In this document: piece by piece, positions 1 to 11,857 of the stretch | How positions within the stretch are numbered: position 1 is the stretch's first letter | Layout: each line of letters starts with the position of its first letter | Assembly: GCF_904849725.1 (NCBI RefSeq) | Contig: NC_058522.1 | Span: 233,839,084 to 233,903,083, forward strand | DNA from: Hordeum vulgare subsp. vulgare | Lineage: Eukaryota > Streptophyta > Magnoliopsida > Poales > Poaceae | DNA length: 64,000 nt | Direction: 5' to 3' | Made by a program: the position numbers and the translations under genes | Notes under the pieces: generated by a model | Databases searched by the model: none | The model's input: the letters and a program-made list of their open reading frames with translations, nothing else | Told to the model about the DNA's origin: nothing

Positions 1-115
1 TAGTGATCTTCAAAGGTATGAATATGCTCTCACGCCTCTCTCGTTGCTGGTCTCTCCATAGGAAGATCTGAATATGCGTAGGAATTTTTTTGAAGTTATG
101 CTACGTTCCCCAACA
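1..115 (+). repeat. 3' end of the 5' LTR of the Angela-like element
   Basis: The 115 bases match the last 115 bases of the LTR at 5392-7173 with 5 mismatches and end in the same CCCCAACA terminus, directly before the primer-binding site. Confidence 0.93.
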
Positions 116-116
116 G

Positions 117-132
117 TGGCATCCGAGCCAGG
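117..132 (+). other. Primer-binding site (initiator tRNA-Met type), Angela-like element
   Basis: TGGCATCCGAGCCAGG follows the 5' LTR after one base. It resembles the usual Copia site complementary to the 3' end of initiator tRNA-Met (TGGTATCAGAGC) with T-to-C and A-to-C differences. Confidence 0.8.
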
Positions 133-1386
133 TTTTCTATGCGTAGATTCTATGCATGAGTAGAACACAAAAGGTTGTGGGTGATGATTTGTCAATTGCT
201 TGCCGCTACTAGTCTTATTCTTTTTTGGCGGTATTGTGGGATGAAGCGGCCTGGACCGACCTTACACGTACGCTTACGTGAGACTGGTTCCACGGATAGA
301 CATGCACACCGTGCATAAAGGTGGCTAGCGGGTGTCTGTCTCTCCCACTCTAGTTGGATTGGATTGATGAAAAGGGTCCTTACGAAGGGTAAATAGCTTT
401 GGCATATCATTGCTGTGTCTGTCATGTAGGTAAGAAGGCGTTCTTGCTAGAAACCCAAATCAGCCACGTAAAAACTTGCAACAACAATTAGAGGACGTCT
501 AACTTGTTTTTGCAGGGTTTGACATGTGATGTGATATGGCCAAAGTTGTGATGTTGCATGTATGATGTATGAGATGATCATGTCATTGTAATAGGTTTCA
601 CGACTTGCATGTCGATGAGTATGACAACCGGCAGGAGCCATAGGAGTTGTCTTAATTTATTGTATGAGATGCAACTCCATATGCTTACTACTTTTACTTC
701 ATTGCTAACGGCTAGCTATAGTAGTAGTGATAGTAGTAGTTGGTGTGACGACTTCACGGAGACATGATGATGGATATCATGATGATGGAGATCATGGTGT
801 CACGCCGGTGACGATGATGATCATGCGATGCCTGAAGATGGAGATCGAAAGAGCAAATATGATAATGGCCATATCATGTCACTATATGATTGCATTGTGA
901 TGTTTATCATGTTTTTCATCTTATTGCTTAGAACGATGGTAGCATAATAAGATGATCCCTCTTAAAATTTCGAGAACGTATTCCCCTAAGTGTGCACCGT
1001 TGCGAAGGATCGTTGTCTCGAAGCACCACATGATGATCGGGTGTGATAGATTCTAACGTTCGCATACAACGGGTGTAAGCCAGATTTACACACACGAAAC
1101 ACCTAGGTTGACTCGACGAGCTTAGCATGTACAGACATGACCTCGAATACAAGAGACCGAAAGGTCGAACATGAGTCGTATGGTTGAATACGATCAACAT
1201 GAAGTTGCTCACCATGGTGACTAGTCCGTCTCACGTGATGATCGAACACGGGTTAGTCAACATGGATCATGTATCACTTAGATGACTAGAGGGATGTCGA
1301 TTTAAGTGGGAGTTCATACTTAATTTGATTAAATGAACTTAATTGTCATGAACTTAGTCTAAAAGTTATCTTTATAAATATTGTAG
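133..1386 (+). other. Untranslated leader of the Angela-like element
   Basis: 1.25 kb between the primer-binding site and gag with no credible coding region. Short ORFs on the minus strand lack recognisable domains. Long leaders are usual in BARE/Angela elements, where they carry packaging and dimerisation signals; I cannot point to those signals here. GATGAT/CATGAT-rich stretches lie near 760-850. Confidence 0.7.
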
Positions 1387-2225
1387 ATGGCCAACGTCAA
1401 CCTCAATTTCAACGCATTCCTAGAGAAAAACAAGCTGAAAGATGATGGTAGCAACTATGCGGTCTGGGTTCGCAACTTGAAGCTCATCCTTGAAGCAGCT
1501 AAAAAGGCTTATGTACTTGATGCGCCGCTAGGTGACCCTCCCGCTCCCGCAGCAGCCCAGGATATTCTGAACGTCTGGCAAACGCGTACTCTCTGGTTAG
1601 GTGTGGCATGTTATACAGTTTAGAAACGGGGCTCCAAAGGCGTTTTGAGCAACACGGTGCATATGAGATGTTCCAAGAGCTGAAGCTAGTTTTTCAAGCT
1701 CATGCCCGTGTCGAGAGATATGAAGTCTCCGACAAGTTCTTTAGCTGTAAGATGGAGGAGAACAGTTCTGTCAGTGAGCACATACTTAAAATGTCTGGGT
1801 TACATGGAGGTCTGACTTCACTTGGAGTCGAACTTCCGGATGATGCTATAATTGACAGAATCCTCCAGTCTCTCCCACCAAGCTACAAAGGTTTTGTGCT
1901 AAACTACAACATGCAAGGGATGGAGAAGACCATTCCCGAGTTGTACTCGATGCTCAAGTCTGCAGAAGTAGAAATCAAGAAAGAGCATCAAGTGTTGATG
2001 GTCAACAAGACCACTAGTTTCAAGAAGGGCAAGGGTAAAAAGAACTTCAAGAAAGACAGCAAAGCCGTTGCTGCGCCCGGTAAGCCAGATGACGGGAAGA
2101 AGAAAAAGAATGGACCCAAGCCTGAGACTGAGTGCTTCTATTGCAAGGGAAAGGGTCACTGGAAGCGAAACTGCCCCAAATACTTAGCGGACAAGAAGGC
2201 CGGCAACGTTAAAGGTATATGTGAT
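1387..2225 (+). pseudogene. gag: gag (nucleocapsid) of the Angela-like element, frameshifted
   Basis: Start ATG at 1387, the N-terminus expected for Angela gag. The first frame runs to 1623; the reading then continues in another frame from about 1608, so a small deletion near 1590-1610 broke the gene. The body has the usual Copia gag order, ending in a lysine-rich linker and a CCHC zinc knuckle (CFYCKGKGHWKRNC) encoded at about 2132-2173. Gag would form the cytoplasmic virus-like particle and bind element RNA through the knuckle. The frameshift means this copy cannot make full-length Gag. Confidence 0.88.
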
Positions 2226-3750
2226 ATACATGTTATTGATGTGTACCTTACCAGCGCTCGTAGTAGCTCCTGGGTATTTGATACCGGTGTTGTTGCTCAC
2301 ATTTGCAACTCAAAGCAGGAACTGCAGAATAAGCGGAGATTGGCCAAGGACGAGGTGACGATGTGCGTCGGGAATGGCTCCAAGGTCGATGTGATCGCCA
2401 TCGGCACGCTACCTCTACATCTACTGTCGGGATTATTTTAGACCTTAATAATTGTTATTTAGTACCAGCTTTGAGCATGAATATTGTATCAGGGTCTTGC
2501 TTAATGCGAGACGGCTACTCATGTAAGTCAGAGAATAATGGTTGTTCTATTTATATGAGTGATATGTTTTATGGTCATGCTCCGCTGGTGAATGGTTTAT
2601 TCTTGATGAATCTCGATCGTGATGTTACGCATATTCATAGTGTGAGTACCAAAAGATGTAAAGTTGATAATGATAGTCCCACATACTTGTGGCATTGCCG
2701 CCTTGGTCATATCGGCGTTAAGCGCATGAAGAAGCTCCATAGTGATGGACTATTAGAGTCTCTTGACTTTGAATCATTTGACACATGCGAACCGTGCCTC
2801 ATGGGCAAGATGACTAATTCTCAATTCTCAGGAATAATGGAGAGAGCAACCGACTTATTGGAAATAATACATACTGATGTGTGTGGTCCAATGAACGTTG
2901 AAGCTCGCGGTGGCTATCGTTATGTTCTCACTCTCACCGACGATTTCAGTAGGTATGGGTATATCTACTTGATGAAGCACAAATCTGAGACATTTGAAAA
3001 GTTCAAGGAATTTCAGAGTGAGGTCGAGAATCAACGTGACAGAAAAATTAAGTGTCTATGATCTGATCGTGGAGGAGAATATTTGAGTCACGAATTTGGC
3101 ACACACCTAAGGAAGTGTGGAATCGTTTCACAACTGACGCCGCCTGGCACACCGCAACGCAACGGAGTGTCTGAACATCGTAATCGCACTTTATTAGATA
3201 TGGTACGATCTATGATGTCTCTTACCGACTTACTGCTATCATTTTGGGGATACGCATTAGAAACTGCAGCATTCACTTTAAATAGGGCACCGTCTAAATC
3301 CGTTGAGACGACACCGTATGAACTATGGTTGGGAAAGAAACCTAAGTTGTCGTGTCTTAAAGTTTGGGGCTGCGATGCTTATGTGAAGAAACTTCAACCA
3401 AAAAAGCTCGAACCCAAAGCGGAGAAATGTGTATTCATAGGATACCCTAAGGAAACTATTGGGTATACCTTCTATCTTAGATCCAAAGGTAAAACCTTTG
3501 TTGCCAAGAACGGATCCTTTCTAGAGAAAGAGTTTCTCTCGAAAGAAGTAAGTGGGAGGAAGGTAGAACTGGATGAGGTAATTACACCCCCTCTCGAACA
3601 GGATAGTAGCGCAGCGCGGGAAGTTGTTCTTGTGGCGCCTACACCAACTGAAGAGGAAGTTAATGATAATGATCATGAAGCTTCGGATCAAGTTACTACT
3701 GAGCCACGAAGGTCCACAAGGGTACGCTCCGCACCAGAGTGGTACGGCAA
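2226..3750 (+). pseudogene. pol: Protease and integrase part of Copia pol, Angela-like, broken
   Basis: An aspartic protease remnant is encoded near 2270-2310, with DTG followed by VVAHIC; the usual residues after DTG are altered. The frame changes between about 2363 and 2441. Integrase follows: the HHCC zinc-binding domain (WHCRLGH at about 2692, then the two-cysteine part CEPC at about 2788), and the catalytic core with HTDVCGP near 2875, SDRGG just after a stop, and the Glu region SEHRN near 3170. An in-frame TGA at 3059-3061 splits the core where CGA (Arg) is expected before SDRGG. The integrase C-terminal GKKP-type region reads through to about 3400. Confidence 0.88.
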
Positions 3751-5305
3751 CCCTGTAATGGAAATCATTTTGTTAGACAACGGTGAACCTTCGAACTATG
3801 AAGAAGCGATGGCGGGCCCAGATTCCAACAAATGGCTTGAAGCTATGAAATCCGAGATAGGATCCATGTATGAGAACAAAGTATGGACTTTGGTGGACTT
3901 GCCCAATGACCGACGAGCCATAGAAAATAAATGTATCTTCAAGAAGAAGACTGATGCAAACGGTAATGTAACCGTTTATAAAGCTTGACTTGTCACAAAG
4001 GGTTTTCGACAAATTCAAGGAATTGACTACGAAGAGACTTTCTCTCCTGTAGCGAAGCTGAAATCAGTCCAAATCATGTTAGCAATTGCCGCCTTTTATG
4101 ATTATGAAATTTGGCAAATGGACGTCAAAACAGCGTTCCTCAACGGGAACCTTAAGGAAGAGTTGTATATGATGCAACCAGAAGGTTTTGTCGACCCTAA
4201 GGGTGCTAACAAAGTGTGCAAGCTCCAGCACTCCATCTATGGGCTGGTGCAAGTATCTCGGAGTTGGAACATTCGCTTTAATGAGGTGATTAAAGCGTTT
4301 GGGTTCATACAGGTTTATGGAGAAGCCTGCCTATACAAGAAAGTGAGTGGGAGCTCTGTAGCTTTCCTCATACTGTATGTGGATGCCATATTATTGATGG
4401 GGAATAATATAGAGATGTTGGAGAGCATAAAGGCCTATTTGAACAAGAGTTTTTCAATGAAGGACCTTGGAGAAGCTGCATACATATTAGGCATCAAGAT
4501 CTATAGAGATAGATCGAGACGCCTCATAGGTATTTCGCAAAGTACATACCTTGACAAGATATTGAAGAGGTTCAATATGGAAAACTCAAAGAAAGGGTTC
4601 TTGCCAGTTTTGCAAGGTATGAGATTGAGTAAGACTCAGTCGCCGACCACGGTAGCAGATAGAGAGAAGATGAGTTCTATCCCCTACGCTTCAGCCGTAG
4701 GCTCTCTTATGTATGCCATGTTGTGTACCAGACCTGATACAAACCTTGCCATAAGTTTGGTAGGAAGGTACCAAAGTGATCCCGGTATGGAACACTGGAT
4801 GGCGGTCAAGAATATCCTTAAGTACCTGAAAAGGACTAAGAAAAAGTTTCTCGTTTATGGAGGTGACGAAGAGCTCGTCGTAAAGGGTTACGTCGACGCT
4901 AGCTTCGACACAGATCCGGATGACTCTAAGTCACAGACCGGATACATATATGTTTTGAATGGTGGGGCAGTGAGCTGGTGCAGCAGCAAGCAAGAAGTCG
5001 TGGCAGCATCTACATGTGAAGCGGAGTACATAGCTGCTTCAAAAGCGGCTCATGAAGGAATTTGGATGAAGGAGCTCATCACCGACCTTGGAGTGGTTCC
5101 AAGTGCGTCGGGTCCAATGACACTCTTCTGTGATAACACTGGGGCCATTGCCATAGCCAAGGAGCCCAGGTTTCACCGGAAGACGAAGCACATCAAACGC
5201 TGCTACAACTCCATCCAGGACCATGTCCAGAGTGGCGTAATAGATATTTCTAAAGTACACACGGATCTGAATGTCACAGACCCGTTGACTAAACCTCTTC
5301 CTTGA
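3751..5305 (+). pseudogene. pol: Reverse transcriptase and RNase H part of Copia pol, Angela-like, broken
   Basis: RT begins around VWTLVDLP (about 3880). An in-frame TGA at 3986-3988 falls where Arg is expected (KA-stop-LVTKGF). The frame then stays open from 4076 to 5305, including QMDVKTAFLNG, the palm motif near 4374-4400 and the RNase H core (GYVDASFDT near 4887; STCEAEYIAA near 5012). The palm motif reads YVDAILL where the family has YVDDILL, so the second catalytic Asp is replaced by Ala. Together with the stop this makes the RT inactive. The stop at 5303-5305 is the expected pol end, about 85 bp before the polypurine tract. Confidence 0.9.
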
Positions 5306-5377
5306 GCAAAACATGATCAACACCATAATGCTATGCGTGTTCGATACATCACAATGTAACTAGATTATTGACTCTAG

Positions 5378-5391
5378 TGCAAGTGGGAGAC
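5378..5391 (+). other. Polypurine tract, Angela-like element
   Basis: The purine-rich stretch GCAAGTGGGAGAC ends immediately before the 3' LTR TG. This is the usual primer site for plus-strand DNA synthesis in this group. Confidence 0.8.
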
Positions 5392-7173
5392 TGTTGGAAA
5401 TATGCCCTAGAGGCAATAATAAAATGGTTATTATCATATTTCCTTGTTCATGATAATCGTCTATTGTTCATGCTATAATTGTATTAACAGGAAACAGTAA
5501 TACATGTGTGAATAAATAGATCACAATGTGTCCCTAGCAAGCCTCTAGTTGGCTAGCTCGTTGATCAATAGATGATCATGGTTTTGTTGATCATGGGCAT
5601 TGGATGTCATTGATAATGGGATCACATCATTGGGAGAATGATGTGATGGACAAGACCCGATCCTAAGCGTAGCACTAGATTGTATTGTTCGTATGCTAAA
5701 GCTTTTCTAATGTCAAGTGTCTTTTCCTTCGACCGTGAGATTGTGCAACTCCCGGATACCGTAGGAGTGCTTTGGGTGTATCAAACGTCACAACGTATCT
5801 GGGTGACTATAAAGGTGCACTACGGGTACCTCTGAAAGTGTCTGTTGGGTTGGTACGAATCGAGATCGGGATTTGTCACTCCGTGTGATGGAGAGGTATC
5901 TCTGGGCCCACTCGGTAGAACATCATCATGAGCTCAATGTGACTAAAGGAGTTAGTCACACGATGACATGCTACGGAACGAGTAAAGAGACTTACCGGTA
6001 ACGAGATTGAACAAGGTATAGGTATACCGACGATCGAATCTCGGGCAAGTTCTATACCGACAGACAAAGGGAATTGTATACGGGATTGATTAAATCCTTG
6101 ACATCGTGGTTCAGCCGATGAGATCATCGTGGAGCAAGTGGGAGCCACCATGGGTATCCAGACCCCGCTGATGGTTATTGGCCGGAGAGGTGTCTCGGTC
6201 ATGTCTACGTGTCTCCCAAACCCGTAGGGTCTACACACTTAAGGTTCGATGACGCTAGGGTTATAGGGAATTGTTATACGAGGTTATCGAAAGTTGTTCG
6301 GAGTCCCGGATGAGATCCCGGACGTCACGAGGAGCTCCGGAATGGTCCAGAGGTAAAGATTGATATATAGGACAGATGGTTTCGGACACCGGAAGTGTTT
6401 CGGGCGTTACCAGTAACGTACCGGGACCACAGGGACCACCGGAGGTGGCCCCGGGGGTCCACCGAAAGGGGGCAACGACCCCGGGAGGCTAGATGGGCCA
6501 AGTGCGGGAGGGAACCAGCCCCTAGGTGGGCTGGTGCACCCCCCACACTCAGCTCAAGGCGCAGGAGGTGGAGAGCGGGGAAACCCTAGGCGCTGGTGGG
6601 CCTAAGGCCCACCTAGGGGTGCGCCACCCCTCCCCCTTGCCCTGGCCGCCGCACCTCCCATCTGGGGGGGGGGGCTGCCACACCACCTAGGGTGGGAACC
6701 CTAGGGGTGGCACCCCCCTCCCCTCCTCCTATATATAGTGGGCACTTTTGGGATTTTGGAGACACAGGTTTCCCTCTCCCTCGGTGCAGCCCTGCTCTCC
6801 TTTCTCCTCCTCTCTGCCGGTGCTAGGCGAAGCTTTGCCGGGAGACCTCGTCTCTCCATCGACACCACGCCGTCGTGCTGCCGGAGATCTTCCCCAACCT
6901 CTCCCTCCTTCTTGCTGGATCAAGGTATGGGAGACGTTACCGGGCTGCACGTGTGTTGAACGCGGAGGTGCCGTGGTTCGGCACTAATCAGAATCACACC
7001 GCGATCTGAATCATCGCGAGTATGACTCCATCAACCGCGTTCTAGTAACGCTTCCGCTTAGCGATCTTCAAAGGTATGAAGATGCTCTCACCCCTCTCTC
7101 GTTGCTGGTCTCTCCATAGGAAGATCTGAATATGCGTAGGAATTGTTTTGAATTTATGCTACGTTCCCCAACA
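5392..7173 (+). repeat. 3' LTR of the Angela-like element, complete (1782 bp)
   Basis: Starts TGTTGG and ends CCAACA. The length is typical for Angela/WIS. The U3 part includes a GC-rich segment (about 6400-6720) just before a TATA box. Short ORFs in the GC-rich part appear on both strands and look like compositional noise. Confidence 0.93.
6730..6738 (+). promoter_or_regulatory. TATA box of the Angela-like LTR
   Basis: TATATATAG lies about 1340 bp into the LTR after a GC-rich U3 segment, the position where BARE/Angela transcription is known to begin. Inferred from position and motif. Confidence 0.7.
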
Positions 7174-7385
7174 GAACCCACTCTGTGTTCTTGGGTTGAT
7201 AATCCTGCAGATGAATTAGTACTGCTTACCATCTCATATGCTTCAGATTGAAGAATATGATATCATTTTTATCAGATTCTATTTTCATCAAAAATAACTT
7301 TGAGGAATTAGTAAGGACGAGCGAAATGAAAAGTCATTTCATCAATAATGAACTTGCGTCCTAACAAGCAATTTCCTCACGTCTC
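7174..7385 (-). pseudogene. gag: Copia A remnant: gag end and protease start, between two insertions
   Basis: Matches 34640-34850 of the Maximus-type element, which covers the gag 3' part and the codons leading into the protease (NTEWV region). It is bounded on the left by the Angela-like 3' LTR and on the right by the Gypsy LTR. The target duplication GTCTC occupies 7381-7385. Confidence 0.88.
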
Positions 7386-8831
7386 TGATAACCCACAAGT
7401 ATAGGGGATCGCAACAGTTTTCGAGGGTAGAGTATTCAACCCAAATTTATTGATTCGACTCAAGGGGAAGCCAAAGAATATTCTCAAGTATTAGCAGTTG
7501 AGTTGTCAATTCAACCACACCTGAAAGATTTAGTATCTGCAGCAAAGTATCAGTAGCAAAGTAGGGTGATAGCAGCAGTAGCAACAGTAACAGCAGTAGC
7601 AGCAGAATAACAACAGTAGCAGCAAAGTAACAACAGTAGCAACAGAGTAACAATAGCAGCAGTGATAGCAGTAGCGGCAAAGTAACGTAGCAAGGACCAG
7701 TAGGAAAAGACTCATAGGCATTGGATCGGTGATGGATGATTATGCCGGATGCTATTCATCATGTAACAGTTATAACACGGAGAGATATGTAACTAGCTCC
7801 AGTTCGTCAATCTAATATAGGCATGTATTCCGTATGTAGTCATACGTGCTTAGGGAAAAGGACTTGCATGACATTTATTGTCCATCCCTCCTGTGGTAGC
7901 GGGGTCCTAATGGAAACTACGGGATATTAAGGTTCTCCTTTTAATAAAGAACCGGACCAACACATTAACACTTGGTGAATACATGAACTCCTCATACTAT
8001 GGTCATCTCCGGGAGTGGTTCCGGCTATTGTCACTCCGGGGTTGCCTGGTCATAACACATAGTAGGTGACTACAACTTGCAAGATAGGATCAAGAACACA
8101 CATATATTGGCGACAACATAATAGGTTCAGATCTGAAATCATGGCACTCGGGCCCTAGTGACAAGCATTAAGCATGGAAAAGTAGTAGCAACATCAATCT
8201 CAGAACATAGTGGATACTAGGGATCAATCCCCATCAAAACTAATTCGATTACATGATAGATCTCATCCAACCCATCACCGTCCAGCAAGCCTACGATGAG
8301 ATTACTCACGAACGGTGAAGAGCATCATGGAATTGGCGATGAAGGAAGGTTGATGATGACGATGGCGACGATTTCCCCTCTCCGGAGCCCAAAACAGACT
8401 CCAGATTTGCCCTCGAGATGAAGAACAAGAGGTGGCGGCGCCTCCATATCATAAAACGCGATGAACTCTTCTCCTTGATTTTTTTCTGGGCGAGACGAAC
8501 TAAATAGAGCTGGATTTGGAGGCGGTGGAGCGCTGTGGGCTCCACAAGCCTGCCAGGCGCGGCAAGGTGGGGCCCACGCCTGGTGGGCTTGTGGGCTCAC
8601 GGCTCCACTTCCTCGGCTGATTCTTGTGCCAGTATTTTTCATAAATTCCACAAAAATTCTCCGTAAATTTTCTGGTCATTCTGAGAACTTTTATTTCTGC
8701 ACAAAAACAACACCATGGCAATTCTGCTGAAAACAACGTTAGTCCGGGTTAGTTCCATTCAAATCATGCAAATTAGAGTCCAAAACAAAGGCAAAAGAGT
8801 TCAGAAAAGTAGATACGACAGAGACGTATCA
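7386..8831 (-). repeat. 3' LTR of the Athila-lineage Gypsy element
   Basis: On the minus strand it begins TGATACGTCTC and ends GTGGGTTATCA. It is 1446 bp, against 1444 bp for its partner at 15458-16901. It includes a run of imperfect CAG/AAC-type trinucleotides (about 7563-7690) that reads as Leu/Cys-rich ORFs on the minus strand but is not a gene. Confidence 0.93.
8500..8509 (-). promoter_or_regulatory. Possible TATA box in the Gypsy 3' LTR
   Basis: The minus strand reads CTCTATTTAG, followed downstream by an AGGAGAAGAG-type leader. The same motif is present in the other LTR at 16571-16580. Assignment rests on motif and position only. Confidence 0.45.
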
Positions 8832-8845
8832 ACTCCCCCAAGCTT
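8832..8845 (-). other. Polypurine tract of the Athila-lineage Gypsy element
   Basis: The minus strand reads AAGCTTGGGGGAGT directly before the 3' LTR terminus. A near-identical copy occurs about 1.9 kb upstream at 10752-10766. Confidence 0.8.
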
Positions 8846-10786
8846 AAAGCCTTGCTTGTCCTCAAGCAATTCAGTTGACAAACTAAAAGAGACAAAAGAA
8901 AAACTTTTATGAACTCTGTTTGATCTTGTTGTTGCAACTATGTCTAACTCATAACCAGAATTTCAGCAAGATCACAAGCTAACGACATAAGCAAATGACA
9001 TCTAGGTCTCACGGTAAACTCATATCAATGGCATAATCAACTAGCGAGCAAATAATAATAAGTTTCAAACGTCAACACTTCAATCAAAACAATCATGAAG
9101 CAGTACGAACAGATGGTATCTCGGTAGCTCTTTATGAGACCGCAAAACATAAATGTAGAGCACCTTCAAAGGCCAAGGGCTGACTAAACATTGTAATTCA
9201 TGGCAAAGAAGATACAACCATAGTCATACTCAATACCAGTCAAAAGCAAAGCATAAAAATGATAGAGGTGCTCTTTAATTGGTGCTTTTGTAAGAAGAGG
9301 ATGACTCAAAAGAAACATAAATAGACAGGCCCTTCGTAGAGGGAAGCATTGATTTGCAGAGGTGCCAGAGCTCAAGCTTTGAAAACAAAGATAATAATTT
9401 TGGGTGGCATGCTTTCATTGTCAATGCAATGACCAAGAGTTTTCACCATCTTCCACACTACACATGCTATAGGCGGTTCCCAAACAGAAATGTAAAGTTT
9501 TGACTCCCCCACCACCAATCAATCACACTCCACGACTAGCCGAATACTCGGGTGCCGTCCATACCAACATCAATCCTGGGGGAGTTTTGTTTGCAATTAT
9601 CTTTTCGATTTGAGCATGAAACTGGGCATTCCAATTACCTATCCCTTTCTTGTGAATGATAGTGAATAAACACATATCAAGGATAACACGCCTAGCATGG
9701 AAGATACTGATAGTCCCCTGTCACCACATGAGCGGTTAGGGCATGCAAAACATATTATTTCTTGAAGGTTTAGAGAGTGGCACATGCAAATTTACTTGGA
9801 ACGGCAGGTAGATGCCGCATATAGGTAGGTATGGTGGACTCATATGGAACAACTTTGGGTTTATGGAAGTGGATGCACAAGCAATATTCCCGTTAGTACA
9901 AGTGAAGGCTAGCAAAAGACTCGGAAGCGACCAACTAGAGAGCAACAACAGTCATCAAAATGCATTGAGATTAACTAACATTGAGTGCAAGCATGAGTAG
10001 GACATAAATCACCATGAACATGAATATCATAGAGGCTATGTTGATTTTGTTTCAACTACATGCGTGAACATGCGCCAAGTCAAGCCACTTGAATCATTCA
10101 AAGGAGGATACCATCCTATCATACTACATCATAGTCATCTCAAAATTCATGTTGGCATCCAAGACAAACCATTATAAGCTCCTAGCTAATTAAGCGTGGC
10201 ATCAGAAACTATGATCTCTAAGTTGTCATTGCAAACATGTTTCTCTCACAACAAAGCTGAACTAGGAACAGTGAGCTAGTCATATTTACAAAAACAAAAT
10301 AAATCGAGTTCATACCAGCTTTTCCAGGCTCAACCACTTCATCATATATCGTCATTATTGCCTTTCACTTGCACGACCGAACGATGTGAACAATAATAAG
10401 AGTGCTCGTGCATTGGACTAAAGCTGTAATCTACAAGCAAACACAAAGGAGAAGTCAAAGTAATATGGCTCTTTAATAGATAAACACATATGCATGCGAG
10501 AGCCACTAAAAATTGTAAGCATGGTCTTCTACCTTGACCCAAAGAAAAAGAAAACTATTTACACAGGAAAGCTCCCAACAAGCAAAAGAAGAAAAAGAAA
10601 ATCTTTTTGGGTTTTCTCAAGCTAGACAGACACACGAAAAGAAAACGAGAAAAAGAAAATAAACTAGCATGGATGATACAGTGGCAAAGTGTGAACACCG
10701 ACGAACAAAGTGAAAGCATAAGCAAGAATGTAAAGTCGATGAGAAACATGTACTCCCCCAAGCTTAGGCTTTTGGCGTAAGTTGGT
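8846..10786 (-). other. Non-coding 3' internal region of the Gypsy element with a second polypurine-like tract
   Basis: About 1.9 kb between the Athila-type ORF and the 3' polypurine tract. I see no recognisable coding sequence on either strand. At its far end (10752-10766) the core CTCCCCCAAGCTTA repeats the terminal polypurine tract. A long non-coding stretch before the 3' LTR is usual in this lineage. Confidence 0.7.
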
Positions 10787-11857
10787 CTACTCCCAAGGAG
10801 GGAAATAACCAGCTCTGGGGTACTCCGGAGTGGACTGAGGATGCCACTGCTGTGTGAGCTCCTCAGGCTCCCACTGATAAACTGGCGTCTGGTACTCGAC
10901 TGGTGGCTCGGGCACGGGCACTTGTGGTTGGGCTATGCCCCAATATGCGTAGATGTCCGAGGGCATAATAATGTACCTGCCTGCATGAAGATTGAACAAA
11001 GAAGGAGTAGGCAAAGTAATAGTCTCACGAGTACCCTGACTAAATACCAGGTTATAAATCATCCTTCTATTTATATCTCTATCAAGAAAGTCATGGCGAA
11101 CCATGCTATCGTAGTCTAGATATCTCTCAGGAAGAAGAATCTCTTCTTCCTCGTCCAGTCTAATAGGTATCTCAAAGTGTCTAGCAAGACGAGTAGCATA
11201 GATACCTCCATAGACAACGCCTTTAGAACGGTTCATGTTCAACCGTTGAGCTACTATAGCGCCCGAGCTATAAGTTTTATCATTATAAAGGGCTTCGCGT
11301 AAGACCGCAAGATTTGGGGAGCTAAGTGATCCAACTTTCCCACGGCCAATCAAGCAATTTCCGACGAATAATGAGAAGTACCGAAGCACGGGAAAATGTA
11401 TGCTAGCAGCTCTAGCGCAAGACACTCTTCTCTCCTCTCCTACAACAATAGTGTCGATGAAAGCTTCCAAGTCCCGTGGACGAGGTTCATGAATATCCCC
11501 AACGTAAGGTAATTTGCAAACATTGCAAAAATCCTGGAGTGACATGCGTTGAGGGTTATCATATAATTTGAACTCAACCATAGGAGGGTTCTTCCTCGGA
11601 TAGAAGTAAAAGCTTTGTACGAAGCTATTAGTGAGGAGGAGGTATTGTGGACACTTATCTTCAACGAAGGCGGTAAGGCCTGCGTTCTCCACCAAGTAAT
11701 AAAAGTCTTCATAAAGTCTGGCGGCCGGTAAGAACACATCGCTTAGCCACTCGCACGCTCGAACTTCTGCAACTCGAGGGACCGGATACTTGGGTTTCTT
11801 CTCACTTCCCTCATCCTTGGGGTCACGGCTTGAATAGCCTCTTAAGAACCTCCTCAT
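10787..11857 (-). CDS. Athila-type ORF of unknown function, 356 codons, open
   Basis: The only long open frame in this element. It starts at 11857 with MRRFLRGYSSRDPK and ends at 10787 with YFPPWE. Features include a basic N-terminus, SFYFYPRKNPP near residue 82, MSLQDFCNVCKLPY near residue 104, and an acidic stretch DEEEEILLPERY near residue 235. The C-terminus is rich in Pro, Gln and Glu. It resembles the ORF found next to the env position in Athila, Sabrina and Fatima elements (ATHILA ORF-1 family), whose function is unknown. No signal peptide or membrane segment is evident, so I would not call it an envelope protein. Being uninterrupted while gag in the same element is broken is unusual. 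It may be chance or recent selection. Confidence 0.75.
   Translation of the reverse strand: MRRFLRGYSSRDPKDEGSEKKPKYPVPRVAEVRACEWLSDVFLPAARLYEDFYYLVENAGLTAFVEDKCPQYLLLTNSFVQSFYFYPRKNPPMVEFKLYDNPQRMSLQDFCNVCKLPYVGDIHEPRPRDLEAFIDTIVVGEERRVSCARAASIHFPVLRYFSLFVGNCLIGRGKVGSLSSPNLAVLREALYNDKTYSSGAIVAQRLNMNRSKGVVYGGIYATRLARHFEIPIRLDEEEEILLPERYLDYDSMVRHDFLDRDINRRMIYNLVFSQGTRETITLPTPSLFNLHAGRYIIMPSDIYAYWGIAQPQVPVPEPPVEYQTPVYQWEPEELTQQWHPQSTPEYPRAGYFPPWE

Larger units (their letters stand above)
1..7173 (+). mobile_element. Angela/WIS/BARE-like Copia LTR retrotransposon, 5' LTR cut by window edge
   Basis: Ty1/Copia element in the order LTR end, primer-binding site, leader, gag, protease, integrase, RT, RNase H, polypurine tract, complete 3' LTR. 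Integrase before RT is the Copia order. The 3' LTR opens with TGTTGGAAATATGCCCTAG and ends CCCCAACA, which I recognise as the Angela/WIS/BARE group of Triticeae. The last 115 bp of the 5' LTR differ from the 3' LTR at 5 positions by eye, so the insertion is not very recent, but the sample is too short to date. All reading frames are broken, so the copy is non-autonomous. The right flank continues into Copia A (7174-7385), so this element inserted into the protease start of that older element. The left flank and target duplication lie outside the window. Confidence 0.93.

Noticed and set aside
7174..7178. GAACC as the target duplication of the Angela-like element
   Set aside because: The left flank is outside the window, so the partner cannot be checked.
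7447..7721. Leu/Cys/Tyr-rich minus-strand frames that look like membrane proteins
   Set aside because: They are translations of the CAG/AAC trinucleotide-rich block of the LTR. The equivalent frame at 15519-15791 differs.
9812..10761. Short frames in the Athila-lineage non-coding region
   Set aside because: All are below about 70 codons, without domains and overlapping on both strands.
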